A stretch of DNA of 64,000 bases from Marmoricola sp. Leaf446 (GTDB taxonomy: Bacteria; Actinomycetota; Actinomycetes; Propionibacteriales; Nocardioidaceae), in the NCBI RefSeq assembly GCF_001424755.1, contig NZ_LMRF01000002.1:307849-371848 (forward strand), written 5' to 3'. Every line of letters begins with the position of its first letter. Positions within the stretch are counted from its first letter, which is position 1. Of this stretch, positions 17,455 to 26,326 are shown one piece after another. Below the pieces are notes generated by a model. That model ran no database searches and was not told the origin of the DNA. It saw only the letters and a list, made by a program, of their open reading frames with translations. The translations under genes were made by a program, and so were the position numbers.

Positions 17455-18701
17455 CCCCCGGCGCCCGCCGTCGTGCCGGGTCGCTGGCCGTGGCCGCGGT
17501 GCTCGCGACGGCCCTGTCGCTCGGTGTCGGCGCGACGACGAGCCCGGCAGCGGCGGCGGAGTGCGAGATCGGCAAGACGCAGTACTTCGACGGCCAGTCG
17601 CAGAACCTCGTGCGCCTCGGCATCCCCCAGACCTGGCAGCTGGCCCAGGGCAAGGGGGTGGTGGTCGCCGTCGTCGACTCGGGCGTGAACGACGACAACG
17701 CCCACTTCCCCGACGGCGTGCTGCTGCCGGGGACGTCCTTCGTCGCCGGGGACACCGACGGCACCGGCCGTACCGACGCGCTCGGGCACGGGACCGCGGT
17801 GGCCGGCATCATCGCGGCGCGCGCCCTGCCCCGGTCCTTCGGGTCGGGCATGATCGGCGCCGCTCCGGCCGCCCAGATCCTCCCGGTGCGGGTCTTCACC
17901 CGCGACCAGGACGTGCAGCCGGGGGAGACGCCGCTGACCGGCGACAACATCGCCCGTGGGATCCGCTGGGCGGTCGAGAACGGCGCCGACGTCATCAACG
18001 TCTCGCTGAGCGCCCCCAGCACCAACACCTCCCTCGCCGAGATCAAGTCGGCCCTCGCGCTCGCCGAGAAGCGCGACGTCGTGGTGGTCGCGTCCTCGGG
18101 CGACTCCGACGGCACCGAGCGCGTCGAGCAGCGCTTCCCCGCCGCGGGTCGCAACGTCATCGGGGTCGCTGCGACCAACGCCCAGGGGTTCGTCGACGAC
18201 TACTCCGTGCACGGCGAGGCCGTCGACGTGGCGGCCCCCGGGGCCAACGTGCTGGTCACCTTCCACGGCAACGGCGACTGCCAGACCGGCCCGGACGTGG
18301 CGCTGACCAGCTGGGCCGCGCCCTTCGTCGCCGCCCTGGCGGCGCAGCTGCGCGAGCGCTTCCCGAAGGACTCCGCGGAGCAGATCGCCTACCGCATCCT
18401 CTCCACCGCCGAGCGCCCGGTGGCCGGGCAGCGCGACGACGACCAGGGATGGGGCGTGATCCGGCCCTACGAGGCCCTCACCGCCACCTTCGACACCCGT
18501 CGTGCCGGGCCGGCCGCCCCCGACCAGGAGAAGACCGAGGCGGTCGCGCTCGAGCCCACCGGAGCCCGGCCGATGCAGGCCACCACCGATCCACTCGACC
18601 CCGCGCGGCGCGAGGTGCTCTGGTGGCTGATCGGCGGCGGCGGCCTGGCGGCCCTCGCCCTGGTCTCCCGGCCGCTGGTGGCCCGCGCCCGGCGCGACTG
18701 A
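17451..18701 (+). CDS. mycP: Mycosin, subtilisin-like membrane serine protease (second of two)
   Basis: A 416-residue type VII-associated protease with signal peptide (ending [11 protein letters not shown]), S8 domain and C-terminal helix ([16 protein letters not shown]) with basic tail. The triad is Asp in VVDSGVN (~75), His in LGHGTAVAG (~112) and Ser in [11 protein letters not shown] (~286). The oxyanion position reads ASSGDSD, with Asp in place of the usual Asn. The [13 protein letters not shown] segment is typical of the mycosin N-terminal extension. GTG start overlaps the eccB stop. Differences from the mycosin at 10418 are large, so this is not a recent duplication. Confidence 0.93.
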   Translation: MTPGARRRAGSLAVAAVLATALSLGVGATTSPAAAAECEIGKTQYFDGQSQNLVRLGIPQTWQLAQGKGVVVAVVDSGVNDDNAHFPDGVLLPGTSFVAGDTDGTGRTDALGHGTAVAGIIAARALPRSFGSGMIGAAPAAQILPVRVFTRDQDVQPGETPLTGDNIARGIRWAVENGADVINVSLSAPSTNTSLAEIKSALALAEKRDVVVVASSGDSDGTERVEQRFPAAGRNVIGVAATNAQGFVDDYSVHGEAVDVAAPGANVLVTFHGNGDCQTGPDVALTSWAAPFVAALAAQLRERFPKDSAEQIAYRILSTAERPVAGQRDDDQGWGVIRPYEALTATFDTRRAGPAAPDQEKTEAVALEPTGARPMQATTDPLDPARREVLWWLIGGGGLAALALVSRPLVARARRD

Positions 18702-18788
18702 CCCCGCTCGTCGCCCGCCGGGCCGTGACAGGGCTCGGTCCGTCCCCGACCAGCCGGACGCAGGCGTCGGCCGGGAGCCGGGCGCCGA

Positions 18789-18794
18789 TAGACT
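18789..18794 (+). promoter_or_regulatory. -10 box (TAGACT) for purSQ
   Basis: TAGACT lies about 42 nt before the purS GTG. The resulting short leader includes the ribosome site agaagg. Confidence 0.5.
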
Positions 18795-18835
18795 CGGCGC
18801 GCCGTACGCCCACCGCCTGCAGAAGGATGCGCCCC

Positions 18836-19081
18836 GTGGCCCGAGTCGTCGTCGACGTCATGCCCAAGCCCGAGATCCTCGACCCCCAGGGCAAGGCGGT
18901 GCAGGGGGCACTGCCCCGGCTCGGCTTCAGCGGCGTGGTCGACGTGCGCCAGGGCAAGCGGTTCGAGCTCGAGCTCGACGGCGAGGCCACCGAGGCGGTG
19001 CTCGCCGAGGTGCACCAGATGGCGCAGACGCTGCTCTCCAACCCGGTGATCGAGGACTACGACGTGCGGGTGCTGCCGTGA
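18836..19081 (+). CDS. purS: Phosphoribosylformylglycinamidine synthase subunit PurS
   Basis: Small structural subunit of the three-part FGAM synthase, which bridges PurL and PurQ. The 81-residue product has the family features [19 protein letters not shown] and the [10 protein letters not shown] strand. GTG at 18836 is chosen over ATG at 18827 because the ribosome site agaagg ends about 9 nt before the GTG and because the resulting length fits the family. Its stop overlaps purQ (GTGA). Confidence 0.95.
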   Translation: MARVVVDVMPKPEILDPQGKAVQGALPRLGFSGVVDVRQGKRFELELDGEATEAVLAEVHQMAQTLLSNPVIEDYDVRVLP

Positions 19082-19749
19082 GGGTCGGCGTCGTCACGTT
19101 CCCGGGCTCGCTCGACGACGTCGACGCGCAGCGCGCGGTCCGCCTCGCCGGCGCCGAGCCGGTCGCGCTCTGGCACGGCGACCACGACCTCGCCGGGGTC
19201 GACGCGGTGGTGCTGCCGGGCGGCTTCTCCTACGGCGACTACCTGCGCGCGGGGGCGATCGCCCGGTTCGCGCCGGTGATGACCGAGGTCGTCGACGCGG
19301 CGCGGGGCGGGATGCCGGTGCTCGGCATCTGCAACGGCTTCCAGATCCTGTGCGAGTCCCACCTGCTGCCGGGTGCGCTGATCCGCAACGACCACCGCAG
19401 GTTCGGCTGCCTCGACCAGCGCGTCGTGGTCGAGAACGCCCGCACCGCCTGGACCACCTCGTACGCCGAGGGCCAGCAGCTCACCATCGTGCTGAAGAAC
19501 GGCGAGGGCTCCTTCGTCGCCGACGAGCACACGCTGGACGCCCTCGAGGCCGAGGGTCGGGTCGTCGCCCGCTACGTCGGCGAGAACCCCAACGGGTCGC
19601 AGCGCGGGATCGCGGGGGTCACCAACGAGGCGGGCAACGTCGTGGGGCTGATGCCCCACCCCGAGCACGCGGTCGAGGACCTCACGGGTCCCGGCACCGA
19701 CGGGCTCGGCTTCTTCACCAGCGTGCTGGGCGCGCTCGCGTCCCGCTGA
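19078..19749 (+). CDS. purQ: Phosphoribosylformylglycinamidine synthase subunit PurQ (glutaminase)
   Basis: Class I glutamine amidotransferase that supplies ammonia to PurL for FGAR to FGAM conversion. It has 223 residues. The nucleophile Cys is in [10 protein letters not shown] and the catalytic His/Glu are in MPHPEHAVE; the N-terminal [12 protein letters not shown] and [16 protein letters not shown] are family hallmarks. GTG start overlaps the purS stop. purL is not next: three unrelated genes lie between, and purL has its own promoter. Confidence 0.97.
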   Translation: MRVGVVTFPGSLDDVDAQRAVRLAGAEPVALWHGDHDLAGVDAVVLPGGFSYGDYLRAGAIARFAPVMTEVVDAARGGMPVLGICNGFQILCESHLLPGALIRNDHRRFGCLDQRVVVENARTAWTTSYAEGQQLTIVLKNGEGSFVADEHTLDALEAEGRVVARYVGENPNGSQRGIAGVTNEAGNVVGLMPHPEHAVEDLTGPGTDGLGFFTSVLGALASR

Positions 19750-19764
19750 GCCGGCCGGGTCGGG

Positions 19765-21255
19765 TCAGAGCCGACCCCGCTCCAGCGCGGTCCAGGTCGC
19801 GGTCGAGACGACCCTGGTGGCGCTCACGCCGACGGCCCGCTGGTAGGTGCCGACCGCGGCGGCCGTGCGAGCGTCGTACCGGCCGGTGACGACCAGCGCG
19901 GAGCTCGTCGCCGCGTTGAGGGCGCGCTGCACCCGGACGACGTCGGCCCCGGTCGCGCCGGTGCGCAGCGCCCGACGGCTGTTGCCGGTGACGTGCAGGC
20001 TCACCCAGTCGCTGCGGCTGGCCCAGGTGCGGACCGGGTGGGCGACCCGGCGCTGGAACGCGTTCAGGGCCGTCGTGGTCGGGGTGTTCCAGGTGCCGGT
20101 GACGGCGTAGGGGTACAGCCGGCGCTGCTTGAGCAGGCACTGCAGCGCGACGAGGTGGTCGGTGCGCCCCGGCCCCGTGCGGGTGTACGCCGGGAGGCTG
20201 ATCGTCGACGGCGAGCACCTCGCGTCGGCCAGGTCGGTGCCGGTGTAGCGGGGGCCCGGGGTCGTGGGGACCGGGGCGGGCGCCGGTGAGGGGCCGGGCG
20301 CCGGGCTCGGCGCCGGGCTAGGTGACGGGAGCGGGGAGGGCGTGGGCGTGGTGGCCCCGGGCAGGCGGGGGGTGCGGAAGTCGACCCAGTTGCTGTCGAT
20401 CGTGATCGTCACCCCGCCCCAGGTCTCGCGGTGGTCGCCGCGGTACTGCTTGGCCCGGGCGTGGTCGGTCCACCCGGTGGTGCGCACCCACCGGGAGGTG
20501 GTGTCGGCCTTGCCGTCCCAGTCGGCGATCCAGATCTGGTCGGGCATCGCGATCGGGTTGCCGACGCGGACGCGGGCGTCGTCGAGCAGCCTGATGCCCG
20601 AGGCGGCGCTGGAGTAGTAGCCCGAGGCGTAGCCCAGGCGGTGCAGCTCGCGGGTCCAGGCGTCCATGAACCACAGCGCCGACTGCGTGCAGGCGGTCGA
20701 GGAGGTCGTGCTGAACGCCTCGAGGTCGTAGAAGATCGTGCTGCCCCGGACGATGCCGAGCGTGCCGGCGCGGCCGACCGCGCTGCGGGCCTCGGCGGCG
20801 CCCTGGGCGCGGGCGGCGGCGTACGTGCCGGTCGTGCTGGGGTTGATCGTCGGGTCGATGCTGCGTCCGTAGCGCGGGAAGCGGGTCGAGCACGACGCCT
20901 GCGGACCGAGCGTGATCGGCATCAGGTGCCAGCCGTCGGCCAGCTGGCTGGTCACCCACGACGGGGTGAGGTTCGCCTGGCGCTGGCAGGCGCGCGAGGC
21001 GCCGGAGATGTAGATGCCCACGGCGCGGTAGGGCGAGCTGCGTCGCCACGCGCGCATCGCGGTCTGGCTCGGCGCCTCGCACTGGTCGAAGCCCTTGCCG
21101 GTGAAGTCCCCGGGCGTCACCGGGTTCGCGGCGTACGACGGAGCGGGCGCGACGGCGAGGACACCGCCGGCCAGCGCGCCCACGACCAGCCCGGCGCCGG
21201 TGCGGTGGAGCCAGGTGCGCAGCCGGGAGGTCGTCCGGTGGCCGGGCAGACGCAT
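19765..21255 (-). CDS. Secreted DUF1906 glycoside-hydrolase-like protein with two peptidoglycan-binding domains
   Basis: 496 residues. The signal peptide ends PSYAANP. Residues ~45-300 are a DUF1906 (Rv2525c-like) TIM-barrel domain: GKGFDQCEAPS, YRAVGIYISGAS, TIFYDLEAFS with acidic residues at the expected active-site strand, and WIADWDG. A Pro-Ser/Pro-Ala linker (~300-340) follows, then two PG_binding_1-type helical modules (~350-420 and ~430-496). It probably acts on or binds the cell wall; activity of DUF1906 enzymes is still poorly defined. ATG has a ggag ribosome site. It faces purQ, with 15 bp between stops. Confidence 0.88.
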   Translation of the reverse strand: MRLPGHRTTSRLRTWLHRTGAGLVVGALAGGVLAVAPAPSYAANPVTPGDFTGKGFDQCEAPSQTAMRAWRRSSPYRAVGIYISGASRACQRQANLTPSWVTSQLADGWHLMPITLGPQASCSTRFPRYGRSIDPTINPSTTGTYAAARAQGAAEARSAVGRAGTLGIVRGSTIFYDLEAFSTTSSTACTQSALWFMDAWTRELHRLGYASGYYSSAASGIRLLDDARVRVGNPIAMPDQIWIADWDGKADTTSRWVRTTGWTDHARAKQYRGDHRETWGGVTITIDSNWVDFRTPRLPGATTPTPSPLPSPSPAPSPAPGPSPAPAPVPTTPGPRYTGTDLADARCSPSTISLPAYTRTGPGRTDHLVALQCLLKQRRLYPYAVTGTWNTPTTTALNAFQRRVAHPVRTWASRSDWVSLHVTGNSRRALRTGATGADVVRVQRALNAATSSALVVTGRYDARTAAAVGTYQRAVGVSATRVVSTATWTALERGRL

Positions 21256-21287
21256 GAGGTTCTCCAGAATGTCGGGATTTGCCCGTC

Positions 21288-21293
21288 ACCCTA
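21288..21293 (-). promoter_or_regulatory. -10 box (TAGGGT) for the DUF1906 gene
   Basis: On the minus strand TAGGGT lies 32 nt before the ATG, giving a leader of roughly 25 nt with a ggag ribosome site. Confidence 0.5.
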
Positions 21294-21326
21294 GTCACGT
21301 TCGTCCCAGCCGTAACACGCTCGCGA

Positions 21327-21346
21327 GAACTACAGGACCGTAGTTC
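21327..21346 (-). terminator. Small hairpin after the amidase-like gene
   Basis: A 7-bp stem (gaactac/gtagttc) with a 6-nt loop lies between the stop of the papain-like gene and the promoter of the DUF1906 gene. It is weak but well placed. Confidence 0.45.
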
Positions 21347-21358
21347 CCGGGGCGGGTC

Positions 21359-21976
21359 TCAGGGGGTGCGCACCCGGATCTCCTCGCCCAGCTCGGCGCC
21401 TCCGAGGAGCTCCAGCCCGTCGCCGGACCAGAAGTTGCCGGGGTCGTAGTAGTTGGTGGGGCGGTCGGGGTCCAGCAGTCCCATGGCGGTGTAGGTCCGG
21501 GCCACGACCTCGGCGCAGTAGGTCGTCTCCAGCCCGGCGTCGTGGTGGACGCGACCTCGCGCCCACCGCCCCGCCAGCGCGGCCGTCGCCGGGAACGGCG
21601 TGCCGTCGAGCTGCGAGATGGTGCGCAGCACGGCGTCCTCCTGCGCCCGGCTGACCGGCGCGTCCAGCTGGCGCAGCCACGCCCGCTGCTCGTAGCGGCC
21701 GCACCACTGCTGCACCGCCTCGCGCAGGTCGTGCAGCTGCACCCCACGGTGGTGGCTGCCGGTCCAGACGTCGCGCAGGCCCTTGCCGAGCTCGGCATGC
21801 CACATCAGCGGCGGCATGTCGTCGAGCACGACCGCCATCCCGACGTGGTTGACCGGTGCGTTGGTCAGCACCCGGATGGCCTGGTCGGCGGCCGACCGGC
21901 CGCGGAAGAGCCACAGGTCCCCGGTCCGGGTGAGGTCGACGGCGTCGTCCAGACTCAGGCTCGTGACGGTGTGCAT
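21359..21976 (-). CDS. Permuted papain-like (YiiX/YaeF, C92-type) peptidase or amidase
   Basis: 205 residues with no signal peptide. NHVGMAVV (~47) and TTYCAEVVARTY (~155) supply His and Cys in permuted order, as in the YiiX/NlpC-P60-like group that acts on lipid- or peptide-linked amides. The opening LTRTGDLWLFRGRS is typical of that group. The substrate is unknown. ATG is preceded on the minus strand by ggagg with a 9-nt spacer; that site is half of a palindrome shared with the divergent gene at 21992. Confidence 0.75.
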   Translation of the reverse strand: MHTVTSLSLDDAVDLTRTGDLWLFRGRSAADQAIRVLTNAPVNHVGMAVVLDDMPPLMWHAELGKGLRDVWTGSHHRGVQLHDLREAVQQWCGRYEQRAWLRQLDAPVSRAQEDAVLRTISQLDGTPFPATAALAGRWARGRVHHDAGLETTYCAEVVARTYTAMGLLDPDRPTNYYDPGNFWSGDGLELLGGAELGEEIRVRTP

Positions 21977-21979
21977 CGA

Positions 21980-21990
21980 GGAGGTCCTCC
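21980..21990. promoter_or_regulatory. Palindromic Shine-Dalgarno serving two divergent genes
   Basis: GGAGG-T-CCTCC reads as a ribosome site on both strands: 7 nt before GTG 21992 on the plus strand and 9 nt before the ATG at 21976 on the minus strand. Only 15 bp separate the two start codons. Confidence 0.7.
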
Positions 21991-21991
21991 G

Positions 21992-22213
21992 GTGAAGTTC
22001 TCGTGGTGGAAGCTGCTGGGCCTGGCGGGGGTGGGTGGCGTCGCCGCGACCGGCGCCATCATCGCGCGCGACCAGCGCCAGCGGGCGCAGCTCTCGCCCG
22101 ACGACGTGCGGGCGCGGCTGCACGAGCGGCTGGCCGAGGCCGACGACGGGACGGGCGGCGGGACGGGCGGCGGGACGGGCGGCGGGGGCAGGGGTCCGGC
22201 CCCGGTAGATTGA
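21992..22213 (+). CDS. Small membrane protein, 73 aa
   Basis: GTG start, fixed by ggagg 7 nt upstream. Residues ~4-24 form one membrane helix ([20 protein letters not shown]). A charged segment follows ([27 protein letters not shown]), predicted helical, then a Gly/Thr tail from a tandem gggacgggcggc repeat. No family recognised; function unknown. Its last codons contain the purL -10 box, so it ends 4 nt before purL. Confidence 0.7.
   Translation: MKFSWWKLLGLAGVGGVAATGAIIARDQRQRAQLSPDDVRARLHERLAEADDGTGGGTGGGTGGGGRGPAPVD
22206..22211 (+). promoter_or_regulatory. Leaderless -10 box of purL (TAGATT)
   Basis: TAGATT lies 6 nt before the purL GTG and overlaps the end of the upstream reading frame. 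Confidence 0.65.
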
Positions 22214-22217
22214 CGCC

Positions 22218-24536
22218 GTGCCCGAGACGACCTCGCCCGAGCCCGACCGTCCCTCCGACCCCGGTCTCGACGCTGGTCCCCAGACGGGCCTCGACACCGT
22301 GGCGGTCGCCGCGGCCGACCCCGAGCGCGAGCAGCCCTGGTCGACGCTGGGCCTGACCGCCGACGAGTACGCCCGGATCCGCGAGATCCTCGGTCGCCGG
22401 CCCACCTCCTCGGAGCTGGCGATGTACTCCGTGATGTGGAGCGAGCACTGCTCCTACAAGTCCTCCAAGGTGCACCTCAAGCAGTTCTCGGAGATCCCGC
22501 AGGAGACCCGGGCGGGCCGGATGCTCGCCGGCATCGGCGAGAACGCCGGGGTCATCGACATCGGCCAGGGCTACGCCGTCACCTTCAAGGTCGAGAGCCA
22601 CAACCACCCGTCGTACGTCGAGCCGCACCAGGGCGCCGCCACCGGCGTCGGCGGCATCGTCCGCGACATCCTGGCTATGGGCGCCCGCCCGGTCGCGGTG
22701 ATGGACCCGCTGCGCTTCGGTCCGCTGCACGAGCCCGACACCCACCGGGTGCTGCCCGGGATCGTCTCCGGGGTGGGTGGCTACGGCAACTGCCTCGGCC
22801 TGCCCAACATCGGCGGCGAGGCCGTCTTCGACCCGACCTACCTCGGCAACCCGCTCGTCAACGCGCTCTGCGTCGGCGTGCTGCGCCACGAGGACCTGCA
22901 CCTCGCCAAGGCGACCGGCGCCGGCAACCAGGTGGTCCTGTACGGCGCCCGCACCGGCGGCGACGGCATCGGCGGCGCCTCGATCCTGGCCTCGGAGACC
23001 TTCGACGCGACCAAGCCGTCCAAGCGCCCCGCCGTCCAGGTCGGCGACCCTTTCATGGAGAAGCTGCTCATCGAGTGCACGCTCGAGCTGTTCGCCGCGG
23101 GCGTGGTCGCCGGCATCCAGGACTTCGGCGCGGCCGGCATCTCCTGCGCCACCAGCGAGCTCGCGGCCGCCGGTGACGGCGGCATGCACGTCGAGCTCGA
23201 CCGGGTGCCGCTGCGCGACTCCTCGCTGGCCCCGGAGGAGATCCTGATGAGCGAGAGCCAGGAGCGGATGATGGCGGTGGTCGAGCCCGCCGACGTCGAG
23301 CGCTTCCTGGAGATCTGCGGCAAGTGGGACGTCGAGGCCACCGTGGTCGGCGAGGTCACCGGCGAGGGCCGGCTGGTCATCGACTGGCACGGCGAGACGG
23401 TGGTCGACGTCGACCCGCGCACGGTCGCCCACGAGGGCCCGGTCTACGAGCGTCCCTACGCCCGCCCCGACTCCCAGGACGTGCTCCAGGCCGACGGGGC
23501 CGAGGCGCTGCCGCGCCCGACCACGCCCGACGAGCTCCGCGAGACGCTGCTGCGGCTCGTGGCCAGCCCCAACCTGTGCGACAAGTCGTGGATCACCGAC
23601 CAGTACGACCGCTACGTCCGCGGCAACACCGTGCTCTCCCAGCCCAGCGACAGCGGCATGGTGCGCATCGACGACGAGACCGGTCTCGGGGTCGCGCTCT
23701 CGACCGACTGCAACGGCCGCTTCGCCCGCCTCGACCCGTACGCCGGGGCGCAGCTCGCGCTCGCCGAGAGCTATCGCAACGTCTCCACCGGCGGCGCCAC
23801 CCCGGTCGCGATCTCGGACTGCCTCAACTTCGGCTCCCCCGAGGACCCGGCCGTGATGTGGCAGCTGGCCGAGGCCTGCCGCGGCCTCAAGGACGCCTGC
23901 CTCGAGCTGGGCGTGCCCGTCACCGGCGGCAACGTCAGCCTCTACAACCAGACCGGCGACACCGCCATCCTCCCCACCCCGGTCGTCGCCGTGCTGGGCG
24001 TCATCGACGACGTCGCCCGGCGCACCCCGACCGGCTTCGGTCGCGCCGGCGACCGGGTGCTGCTGCTGGGGGAGAGCCGCGAGGAGCTGTCGGGCTCGGA
24101 GTGGGCGCACGTCGTCCACGGCCACCTCGGCGGGCTGCCGCCGCGCGTCGACCTCGCCGCCGAGCGGGCGCTGAGCGAGGTGCTGGTCGGCTCGGCCGCG
24201 CTGCTCACCTCGGCCCACGACGTCTCCGACGGCGGTCTCGCGCAGACGTTGGTGGAGTCCGCGCTGCGCCACCACGTCGGTGTCGAGGTCACGCTCGACG
24301 GCGTCCACGCCGACGTCTTCGTCGCGCTGTTCGCCGAGTCGGCGGCCCGCGCGGTCGTCACCGTCGACCCGGCCGACGAGGAGGCGCTCGTCGCGGCGGC
24401 CCGCGAGGCGGGCGTGCCGGTGACGGCGATCGGGACCACGGGCGGCACGACCGTGTCGGTGGCCGGCGCGTTCGACGTACCCCTGGACGAGCTGCACCAG
24501 GCCTGGGTCGCGACCCTGCCGCTCGCCCTGGGCTGA
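22218..24536 (+). CDS. purL: Phosphoribosylformylglycinamidine synthase subunit PurL
   Basis: ATP-dependent catalytic subunit of FGAM synthase (small PurL form, used with PurS and PurQ). 772 residues. After a ~40-residue variable Pro-rich start come [12 protein letters not shown], the ESHNHPS motif that binds metal and nucleotide, and [14 protein letters not shown], then the duplicated AIRS-like halves ([15 protein letters not shown] and [13 protein letters not shown] in the second). GTG start, leaderless by sequence. No frameshift was seen. Confidence 0.97.
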   Translation: MPETTSPEPDRPSDPGLDAGPQTGLDTVAVAAADPEREQPWSTLGLTADEYARIREILGRRPTSSELAMYSVMWSEHCSYKSSKVHLKQFSEIPQETRAGRMLAGIGENAGVIDIGQGYAVTFKVESHNHPSYVEPHQGAATGVGGIVRDILAMGARPVAVMDPLRFGPLHEPDTHRVLPGIVSGVGGYGNCLGLPNIGGEAVFDPTYLGNPLVNALCVGVLRHEDLHLAKATGAGNQVVLYGARTGGDGIGGASILASETFDATKPSKRPAVQVGDPFMEKLLIECTLELFAAGVVAGIQDFGAAGISCATSELAAAGDGGMHVELDRVPLRDSSLAPEEILMSESQERMMAVVEPADVERFLEICGKWDVEATVVGEVTGEGRLVIDWHGETVVDVDPRTVAHEGPVYERPYARPDSQDVLQADGAEALPRPTTPDELRETLLRLVASPNLCDKSWITDQYDRYVRGNTVLSQPSDSGMVRIDDETGLGVALSTDCNGRFARLDPYAGAQLALAESYRNVSTGGATPVAISDCLNFGSPEDPAVMWQLAEACRGLKDACLELGVPVTGGNVSLYNQTGDTAILPTPVVAVLGVIDDVARRTPTGFGRAGDRVLLLGESREELSGSEWAHVVHGHLGGLPPRVDLAAERALSEVLVGSAALLTSAHDVSDGGLAQTLVESALRHHVGVEVTLDGVHADVFVALFAESAARAVVTVDPADEEALVAAAREAGVPVTAIGTTGGTTVSVAGAFDVPLDELHQAWVATLPLALG

Positions 24537-24652
24537 GAGGGCCCGACCCGGGGGTTGGTGCCCGTCGCGTGGTCCGGTCCGTCACAGTGGTGGGACGACG
24601 AGGTGCGAGCCGTCCGAGGCCGCGACCCGTCGCCGCCGACCTGGAGGACACC

Positions 24653-25174
24653 ATCACCACGCGCGCACTCGCCCTGATCCCGGGCCTCGCCCTGGCCCTG
24701 ACCCTGACCGCCTGCGGCGGCTCCGACAGCGGGTCCGACAGCGGGTCCGAGGGTGGCTCGGCCTCCGGCTCCTCCTCGGAGTCGGCGTCGGCGTCGCCCG
24801 AGGCCGCCGAGGCCACCGGGGAGGACTACGCCGCCCTGTTCACCGCCCTGACCGAGCAGCAGGGCAAGGTGCAGCAGCCGGGCTCGGCCGAGGAGTTCAA
24901 CGCGCAGGCCGACTTCCCCGACGGGGTCTCCGTCGCCGACTTCGACCCGCAGGCGCAGACGATCTGCGTCCAGGACGAGAACAAGGGCATCTCCGGCACC
25001 TTCACCGGGGCCGGCGACGTCGGCGTCGTGCTCTCCGACGGGGTGTGCGGCAAGGGCGAGGAGGTCTCCAAGCTGGTCCCGGACCCGGCGAACCAGGACA
25101 AGGTCAAGATCGAGGGCGACCAGGAGATCGGTCAGCCGGTCGCCGACGTCTTCGCCCAGCAGTCCGGCTCCTGA
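24653..25174 (+). CDS. Lipoprotein, 173 aa, with probable ATC start codon
   Basis: The signal peptide TTRALALIPGLALALTLTAC-GG with lipobox LTAC is ideal if translation starts at ATC 24653, where ggagg sits 5 nt upstream. There is no ATG, GTG or TTG near this point. The nearest in-frame GTGs (24569, 24587, 24590) have no ribosome site and would add 20 or more basic residues before the signal peptide. The mature protein has a Ser/Gly/Asp-rich linker and a ~120-residue domain with two Cys (TICVQD, DGVCGKGE) that may form a disulfide. No family is recognised. A terminator follows. Confidence 0.75.
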   Translation: MTTRALALIPGLALALTLTACGGSDSGSDSGSEGGSASGSSSESASASPEAAEATGEDYAALFTALTEQQGKVQQPGSAEEFNAQADFPDGVSVADFDPQAQTICVQDENKGISGTFTGAGDVGVVLSDGVCGKGEEVSKLVPDPANQDKVKIEGDQEIGQPVADVFAQQSGS

Positions 25175-25204
25175 CCCGGGCCCCGCGCCCGACGGAGACC
25201 CGTC

Positions 25205-25250
25205 ACGCACGACGGCCCCGGGACCGTGAGGTCCCGGGGCCGTCGTGCGT
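25205..25250. terminator. Bidirectional terminator, 21-bp perfect stem
   Basis: Arms 25205-25225 and 25230-25250 are perfect complements around gtga. It lies between the convergent lipoprotein gene and the membrane-protein gene at 25261. Confidence 0.9.
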
Positions 25251-25260
25251 CACCTGCGGC

Positions 25261-25806
25261 TCAGAACGAGGCGAGGCGGGTGCGCAGCTGCTGCGAGGGC
25301 TTCTGCTGCTCGCCCTGCTGGGCGCCCATGACGATCAGGGTGCCGGTGACGGCGGGGATCGCCCACTGGGTGATCTTGAGCTGGCGCTGGGCCTTCTTCA
25401 GGCCCTCGGAGGCGCCGGCGTGGGGCTCGGTGGCGCCGACGGCGCCCTGGTCCTGCTCCTGCTCGACCTTGCGGCCCAGCGCACCCGACCACGCCGTCAG
25501 GCCGGCGGCCACGACGGTGAGACCGAGCTTGACCAGCGTGTTGTTGGCCGCCTCGTCCTGCTGGCGGACCCGGTTGCTGTTGGAGGCGATGAGGCCGGCG
25601 CCGCCGATGGCGTGGACGCCGATGGCCGCGGCGGCCACGGGGGACCAGCGCTTCCAGCCCAGCGAGGACAGGCGCGTGCGCTCCTGCGGGTCGTGCGCCT
25701 CGGCGGTGGCGCCGTTGAGCCCGACGGCGCCCATGAGGGAGCCTCCGAACCAGGTGGCGAGGCCGAGGTCGTGCATGCTGCGGATGACGGTGTCGCGCTC
25801 GGACAT
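25261..25806 (-). CDS. Conserved membrane protein, 181 aa
   Basis: About four hydrophobic segments: LGLATWFGGSLMGAVGL, WSPVAAAAIGVHAIGGAGL, TLVKLGLTVVAAGLTAWSGAL and ITQWAIPAVTGTLIVMGA. A charged loop (EQEQDQGAVGATEPHAG) precedes the last one. HDLGLATWFGGS near the N-terminus looks conserved in actinobacterial proteins of unknown function. ATG is chosen for its ribosome site (ggaagga, 5 nt spacer). No function can be assigned. Confidence 0.75.
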   Translation of the reverse strand: MSERDTVIRSMHDLGLATWFGGSLMGAVGLNGATAEAHDPQERTRLSSLGWKRWSPVAAAAIGVHAIGGAGLIASNSNRVRQQDEAANNTLVKLGLTVVAAGLTAWSGALGRKVEQEQDQGAVGATEPHAGASEGLKKAQRQLKITQWAIPAVTGTLIVMGAQQGEQQKPSQQLRTRLASF

Positions 25807-25917
25807 GGATGTCCTTCCGATGGGGTGGGCCGCGCAGGGCTGCGGCGGCCGATACCGACCCGTACCCACGCCCGAGGGGCCTCACCGGCCTCCGACCCCT
25901 CGGGCTCACGCGCTGGC

Positions 25918-25923
25918 TAGCCT
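25918..25923 (+). promoter_or_regulatory. Leaderless -10 box (TAGCCT)
   Basis: Six nt before GTG 25930 of the sterol-carrier-like gene. Confidence 0.6.
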
Positions 25924-25929
25924 GGGGTC

Positions 25930-26289
25930 GTGCCCGCCCACCTCCGCCTCGCCGACCCCGGCGCGGTCGCCGACGCCCGGGCCCGGCTCGCCACGGGCGA
26001 CCACGGCCGCGCCGACCTCAAGCTGCTGGTCAAGCACTACCTGGCGGTGCTGGCCGAGCGCGCGCCCGGCGCCTCGGTCGAGGTCCGGGTCCCGCCGTAC
26101 GCCGCCGCGCAGGTGATCCCGGGCGTGCGTCACACCCGCGGCACCCCGCCGGCCGTGGTCGAGCTCGACGCCGACACCTGGATCGCGCTGGCCACGGCAG
26201 CCGTCTCGTGGTCGGAGGCGCTGGCCGCCGGACGGGTCCGGGCCTCCGGCGAGCGCGCCGACCTGACGGCGTACCTCCCGCTGGGGTAG
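25930..26289 (+). CDS. Sterol-carrier-family (SCP2-like) protein, 119 aa
   Basis: The segment SVEVRVPPYAAAQVIPGVRHTRG followed by PAVVELDADTWIALA matches the small actinobacterial proteins usually named sterol carrier family. In these the WIALATG-type helix resembles the SCP2 lipid-binding fold. The N-terminal half is helical (LKLLVKHYLAVLAERAPGA). The ligand is unknown. GTG start, leaderless by sequence. It stands alone between a divergent membrane gene and the M20 peptidase. Confidence 0.75.
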   Translation: MPAHLRLADPGAVADARARLATGDHGRADLKLLVKHYLAVLAERAPGASVEVRVPPYAAAQVIPGVRHTRGTPPAVVELDADTWIALATAAVSWSEALAAGRVRASGERADLTAYLPLG

Positions 26290-26314
26290 GCCGTCGGGCT
26301 CCCTCCGGGGCTCC

Positions 26315-26320
26315 TAGGGT
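26315..26320 (+). promoter_or_regulatory. Leaderless -10 box (TAGGGT)
   Basis: Six nt before the ATG of the M20 peptidase. Confidence 0.65.
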
Positions 26321-26326
26321 GGCGCC

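Noticed and set aside
22146-22186. Gly-repeat DNA at the end of the 73-aa gene as a separate element
   Set aside because: It is a short gggacgggcggc slippage tract within the coding frame.
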